DNA from: Akkermansiaceae bacterium UBA1518
Lineage (GTDB): Bacteria; Verrucomicrobiota; Verrucomicrobiia; Verrucomicrobiales; Akkermansiaceae
Direction: 5' to 3'
DNA: 9,798 nt
Assembly (NCBI GenBank): GCA_002323895.1
Contig: DCQM01000062.1
Coordinates: forward strand, 1-9,798
Part shown: piece after piece, positions 6,891 through 9,798 of the stretch
Layout: the number at the start of each line of letters is the position of its first letter
Position numbering within the stretch: position 1 is the first letter of the stretch
Position numbers and translations under genes: made by a program
Notes under the pieces: generated by a model
The model's input: the letters and a program-made list of their open reading frames with translations, nothing else
The model's database searches: none
What the model was told of the DNA's origin: nothing

Positions 6891-6975
6891 ACTGATTATA
6901 GTCCCCGCAGATAGGGCCGATTTTCCCCCTCCCCTTTCCTGATTCAAAGATACTGCTTAGGGGGAATCAGGATTC
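6891..6975 (+). repeat. C-rich hairpin repeat, solo copy with 5' extension
   Basis: The hairpin arms TCCTGATTC (6937-6945) and GAATCAGGA (6964-6972) pair perfectly over nine bases, the cleanest copy in the window. Upstream, ACTGATTATAG and GCAGATA..CCGATT (6891-6920) match 9750-9780, so the repeat unit extends about 30 bases 5' of the C-rich tract. The 3' half overlaps the end of the minus-strand 130-aa gene: its stop codon (6957-6959) lies in the hairpin loop. It follows the terminator of element B by 55 bases. Confidence 0.7.
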
Positions 6976-7349
6976 TTGATAAGTTGGAAGGCCCTTAGGC
7001 ATGCTGCTACACACCATATTGGAACCATCACACGGAGTGAGTAAAACCCTATGAACAAGAGGCCCATTCCGCTCTGAGGACTAGGGCTCCTATAAAATAA
7101 CCCGCCATATAAATAGACGAAAAAACCACCATAGAGGACTGAGCCGATGATCAGAGTAATCTGGGAGGACTTATTCGGCATAAATAAGGCCAGTGATAAA
7201 GAAAAAACCAGAGGTCCAAGAGCAAATGGGACCATAAATATGGTTGCACTAAAACTTCGAGAATTGGAATCAATAATACCTATACCTACCAGGAGTATTA
7301 CTGCAGTTACGATGAAAGCTGGCGAGCAAGCTCTATCAATCAATTTCAT
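6957..7349 (-). CDS. Four-TM membrane protein, unrecognised
   Basis: A 130-residue, mostly hydrophobic protein with about four membrane segments (near residues 10-26, 34-57, 64-86 and 94-121) and short polar loops. I recognise no family motif. The last codons (NPDSP and stop) come from inside the hairpin repeat at 6918-6975, so the repeat may have replaced an older C-terminus. The ATG at 7347-7349 overlaps the stop of a three-codon frame (ATG 7355-7357, Asn, Leu, TGA) in an ATGA arrangement. A strong GGAGG (7366-7370) is ideally placed for that mini-frame and about 16 bases from the gene's own ATG, so coupled translation or a misjudged start are both possible. Confidence 0.65.
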   Translation of the reverse strand: MKLIDRACSPAFIVTAVILLVGIGIIDSNSRSFSATIFMVPFALGPLVFSLSLALFMPNKSSQITLIIGSVLYGGFFVYLYGGLFYRSPSPQSGMGLLFIGFYSLRVMVPIWCVAACLRAFQLIKNPDSP

Positions 7350-7377
7350 AGGTTCATCTTACACACCTCCTCGTGTG
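7347..7377 (-). promoter_or_regulatory. Shine-Dalgarno in a hairpin plus 3-codon upstream ORF
   Basis: On the minus strand CACAC-GAGGAG-GTGTG (about 7377 down to 7362) forms a 5-bp stem that displays the Shine-Dalgarno bases in its loop and stem. Eight bases later ATG-AAC-CTA-TGA encodes Met-Asn-Leu, and its stop overlaps the start of the 130-aa membrane protein. The arrangement could regulate initiation or simply be a reinitiation start. Confidence 0.4.
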
Positions 7378-7826
7378 ACCTGAAATTGATTATGATTGAG
7401 TAATAATCGGTCAGATCGATACATGGGTGCGGGCTTACATTAACTTAGATTTCAGCGAAACACTGCAAACGGATTCGTGGATTTGGATCCAGAGATACAG
7501 GGTTCAAGAAGGGGCTGCGGGGGATGGCATGGGTGCCCCGGGCACTAATCTTCTGCGGATGAATGTGGGCAATGATGCCTTAAGACCGCAGTGGGAGCAG
7601 AAAACAATGGTTTTGGCACTGGTGGTATTAAATGATGCATCTTTTTATTGCGTATAACTTGCAATAAAGGTATTTTTTCTCTGCCCGTTAGCGTGAGTTA
7701 GCTTTTTGTTTTTCATGCCATTTTGCCCGGCCTCAATAAGATCTTTAATGGGGCTGAGCAGGAGGCCTGCAAGGTGAGGTGAAACGAAACTGGCGGCGCA
7801 TTCCCCATCAGAGAAGATCACGAGCA
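7350..7826. other. Intergenic region upstream of the ThuA-like gene
   Basis: These 477 bases separate the divergent membrane-protein and ThuA-like genes. A frame from GTG 7427 to 7657 is open for 76 codons but looks unlike a protein family I know, and neighbouring frames are similarly open; it may be decayed coding DNA. TTTATTGC (7644-7651) pairs perfectly with GCAATAAA (7661-7668) and is followed by a T-rich run (7671-7679), which could be a weak terminator. GGCCTC (7729-7734) pairs with GAGGCC (7762-7767) just ahead of the ThuA-like start. No convincing sigma-70 promoter was found. Confidence 0.4.
7642..7679 (+). terminator. AT-rich hairpin with T run, possible weak terminator
   Basis: An 8-bp perfect stem (TTTATTGC/GCAATAAA, loop of nine bases), extendable by two wobble pairs, is followed within a few bases by TATTTTTTCT. 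The stem is AT-rich, so termination would be inefficient. No clear plus-strand gene ends here, so its purpose is unclear. Confidence 0.3.
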
Positions 7827-8705
7827 ATGAAAAAGAAAATCCTCGCAACAGCAGCCGCAATTCTAGCATCCCTAGTCCCGGGCAGCCTTTTCTCGGCAGA
7901 GAAAATTAAGGTGCTCATTGCCGATGGCCCCCAAGGAGCCCACCAGTATCAAGAAACGACTCCTGTCCTAAAACAGCTTTTTACTAAAGTTCCCCAGTTT
8001 AAAGTCGATCACACCCGTTCTTCGAAAGAGTCTTGCGCAGACGGTTCCTATAAGCCCGACTTCAACAAATATGATGTGGTTGTGATGAATGAAGGATACG
8101 GGGCTCCCGATTGGCCAAAAGGCACTCAGAGGGCTTTTGAAAAATACATTGCGAATGGTGGAGGAATGGTCTCGATTCATGCTGCGAACAACTGCTGGCC
8201 GAATTGGAAAGAGTATAACAAAATGACGGCCATCGGCGGGTGGGGTGGCCGCAACGAGAAAAGCGGGCCTTACCTTTATATTAATGACAAAGGTGAGGTT
8301 GTCCGGGACACATCAAAAGGAAAGGGAGGAGCTCACGGGCCTCAGCATGAATTTGAGTTGGTAGTTAGAGAAAAAGAACACCCTATTATGAAAGGGCTCC
8401 CCCCGGTTTTCAAACATGGGCCCGATGAGCTTTATGACAAGTTGCGTGGTCCGGCTGAAAAAGTAACGATCCTAGCGACTGCTTTTTCGTCAAAAGAGAA
8501 AAAGGGGACTGGGCGACATGAGCCGGCCTTGATGACCATCTCATATGGCAAGGGAAGGGTCTTTCATTCTATTTTAGGTCATCATGTCAAACAAATCAAA
8601 GAGGGTAGTTTCGTGACCACATTTTTACGTGGGACCGAGTGGGCTGCCACCGGGGAAGTGACAATCCCTGTTCCGAAAGATTTCCCAAACCAGAAATTTG
8701 AGTGA
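7827..8705 (+). CDS. Exported ThuA-like protein
   Basis: A 292-residue ThuA-like protein (trehalose-utilisation family, class I glutamine-amidotransferase-like fold). Residues 1-24 are a signal peptide (MKKKILATAAAILASLVPGS, cleaved near FSA-E), so it is exported, unlike classical cytoplasmic ThuA. Family hallmarks are the first strand KIKVLIADG (26-34), YDVVVMNEGYG (82-92), NGGGMVSIHAANN (110-122), EHPIMKGLPPVFKHGPDELY (184-203), ILATAF (215-220) and the C-terminal YGKGRVFHSILGHH (240-253). ATG 7827 is chosen over the GTG at 7779, because it opens directly into the signal peptide and has GAGAAG (7811-7816) upstream. ThuA relatives take part in 3-keto-sugar metabolism; a role in oligosaccharide breakdown is plausible, but no DUF1080 hydrolase or oxidoreductase partner is next to it. 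The symbol thuA is not assigned for lack of proven function. Confidence 0.92.
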   Translation: MKKKILATAAAILASLVPGSLFSAEKIKVLIADGPQGAHQYQETTPVLKQLFTKVPQFKVDHTRSSKESCADGSYKPDFNKYDVVVMNEGYGAPDWPKGTQRAFEKYIANGGGMVSIHAANNCWPNWKEYNKMTAIGGWGGRNEKSGPYLYINDKGEVVRDTSKGKGGAHGPQHEFELVVREKEHPIMKGLPPVFKHGPDELYDKLRGPAEKVTILATAFSSKEKKGTGRHEPALMTISYGKGRVFHSILGHHVKQIKEGSFVTTFLRGTEWAATGEVTIPVPKDFPNQKFE

Positions 8706-8762
8706 TTGAAATTTGAGGTTGATTAACTCTAAGTTAGTAATCTCTCGTCTTAAGGCAGCACA

Positions 8763-8884
8763 CGTGCGAGCGTTGAGAGCGCTCTACAAGAGCTTTGAGA
8801 CTGATGTTCGCACGCTCTCTTAGTCTCTAAGCTACCGCGATGGATGAGAAGAAATGCTTCCGATCTAAGTTTCATGGATCGCGG
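8763..8884. other. Hairpin-dense convergent intergenic region
   Basis: Several perfect inverted repeats overlap here: CGTGCGA (8763-8769) with TCGCACG (8808-8814); GAGAGCG (8775-8781) with CGCTCTC (8813-8819); GAGACT (8797-8802) with AGTCTC (8822-8827); the palindrome AGAGCGCTCT (8776-8785); GCTCT-ACA-AGAGC (8781-8793); and CCGCGAT (8835-8841) with ATCGCGG (8878-8884). The first two cannot form together. The region lies between the stop codons of two converging genes, so bidirectional termination is possible, though no T tracts follow. A further small hairpin GGCTA-CTTT-TAGCC is at 8931-8944. Confidence 0.5.
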
Positions 8885-8960
8885 CTCAGGGGCGAGGTTG
8901 CACCGCGCCATAGTTCCTGCACAGTGCCACGGCTACTTTTAGCCTAGAAGTTCATATCAA

Positions 8961-9701
8961 TTACTCAGCTTCCGGCAACCTGTGTTCATCCGGCAATTCA
9001 GAGAGCCACAGGAATTTATCATTTCGGTGAATTAACACCTCACCATTCTGCTTAATCTCGCCCGTCATTTTTAAAGCTTTTCTGTCTTCACTCGTATAAA
9101 TATTACGGATCGTGATACTAGTATTTTCTTCCGCAAGCTGAACCGACTTCCACTCTACCAAGTTCTTTAAATACCGATTCCCAGACCATTCCGTAATAAA
9201 GCCATCGGGCTGAAGACCCCACCACCGATATTTCTTAGCATCATAATCATACGTTACGAATGAATATTCGATAGATTGACCAATTGACCACTGCCACACT
9301 TGGAAGCGGCGATCGACCATCTTCACGACCATCGAAGCCTCACTAGTATCAATCATCTCTCGCTTTTCAGGCCCCATAGTAATCATGACCCTCCAGACTC
9401 CTTCGCGCAGACCAACATTCGCAAGCTCTTTAATAATACCGCTTCTGTCATGCGCTTTAGCCCACAGCCCCATAATAAATTCTTTCGTAATAGTCTCTGG
9501 CAAGGGTGGGAGGTCAGAACCCTCATCACCTTGCAATGGGGTCGCTACATTGCCTGCTGTGGGCGTAACACCTTCACTGGACGCCGCTAAATCGTTGATG
9601 CCTGAACCCGCATCTGCCTCTGCATTACGATCTTCCTCCTTTTTCTCCCCGCACCCGATGAGCGCGAAGGCACCAAAAAATAATACTAGCTTATCCATCA
9701 T
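8961..9701 (-). CDS. Lipoprotein, 246 aa, lipocalin/DUF1579-like pattern
   Basis: The N-terminus is a lipoprotein signal: MMDK, a hydrophobic stretch and the lipobox LIGC with the acylated Cys at residue 17. A low-complexity acidic linker (about 19-70) follows, then a folded domain (about 72-240) with GVWRVMI (101-107), FVTYDYDAKKYRWWGL (148-163) and PDGFITEWSGN (165-175). The G-x-W start and the Y-D ... D-G pattern resemble DUF1579-like or lipocalin-like domains, by eye only. It should be anchored to a membrane facing the periplasm; its ligand is unknown. The start is ATG 9699-9701 with AGGA (9709-9712) seven bases upstream; the next codon is also ATG. It converges on the ThuA-like gene. Confidence 0.85.
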   Translation of the reverse strand: MMDKLVLFFGAFALIGCGEKKEEDRNAEADAGSGINDLAASSEGVTPTAGNVATPLQGDEGSDLPPLPETITKEFIMGLWAKAHDRSGIIKELANVGLREGVWRVMITMGPEKREMIDTSEASMVVKMVDRRFQVWQWSIGQSIEYSFVTYDYDAKKYRWWGLQPDGFITEWSGNRYLKNLVEWKSVQLAEENTSITIRNIYTSEDRKALKMTGEIKQNGEVLIHRNDKFLWLSELPDEHRLPEAE

Positions 9702-9749
9702 CCTTGAATCCTAGTTCCCGAATCGTGGCGCACAATTACAAAGCGCAAG

Positions 9750-9798
9750 ACTGATTATAGCACCTGCAGATAAGACCGATTCACCCCTCCCCTTTCCT
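9750..9798 (+). repeat. C-rich hairpin repeat, cut by the window end
   Basis: ACTGATTATAG and GCAGATA..CCGATT (9750-9780) match 6891-6920, and TCACCCCTCCCCTTTCCT (9781-9798) is the opening of the C-rich hairpin module. The remainder, including any core and terminator, lies outside the window. It sits just upstream of the lipoprotein gene, on the opposite strand. Confidence 0.7.

Noticed and set aside
7779..7826. N-terminal extension of the ThuA-like protein from GTG 7779
   Set aside because: It would place a basic, non-hydrophobic segment before a clean signal peptide; ATG 7827 has a ribosome site and gives a standard signal sequence.
9300..9714. Plus-strand frames opposite the lipoprotein gene
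   Set aside because: They mirror the lipoprotein coding strand, whose lipobox, linker and ribosome site are convincing.

Overview
The window looks like a chromosomal stretch from a Verrucomicrobiota or Planctomycetota-type bacterium. The main clue is a two-gene unit, a PSCyt1/DUF1595/DUF1592/DUF1588/DUF1585 protein followed by a DUF1552 protein, which is an expanded pairing in those phyla. An exported ThuA-like protein further along fits the same picture. Assignment below phylum is not possible from the sequence. Seven protein genes are well supported or likely. None is an rRNA, tRNA, transposase, integrase or CRISPR gene.

Layout. 1-130 may hold the 3' end of a gene. 131-376 is a structured RNA/repeat element ending in a strong intrinsic terminator. 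411-468 is a shorter related hairpin repeat. 581-732 is a roughly 50-codon small membrane-protein gene, apparently out of frame by one base, directly followed by a stand-alone CysJ/MioC-type flavodoxin (739-1188). 1612-5413 is the DUF1592-DUF1552 operon, coding for a signal-peptide protein with two CxxCH motifs and a Tat-type partner. From 5517 to 7349 three minus-strand genes (a 2-TM small protein, a secreted 182-aa protein and a 4-TM 130-aa protein) are interleaved with more copies of the repeat, including a second full element at 6588-6836. 7827-8705 is the ThuA-like gene. 8763-8884 is a hairpin-dense convergent intergenic region. 8961-9701 is a minus-strand lipoprotein. The window ends inside another repeat copy (9750-9798).

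The most interesting item is the repeat family. Two full copies of about 246-249 bp (131-376 and 6588-6836) share a 40-nt core with 39/40 identity, a middle hairpin and a terminator. Both begin with a C-rich hairpin module that also occurs alone at 411-468, 5750-5806, 6918-6975 and (truncated) 9779-9798. The hairpin arms differ between copies mostly by paired or wobble-preserving changes, which argues for selection on RNA structure. This looks like an undescribed family of small RNAs or structured intergenic repeats, though no database search could be run.

The protein genes do not form one obvious pathway. The DUF1592/DUF1552 pair and the ThuA-like protein are both exported and both belong to families common in polysaccharide-degrading Planctomycetota/Verrucomicrobiota, but a functional link between them here is only inference.
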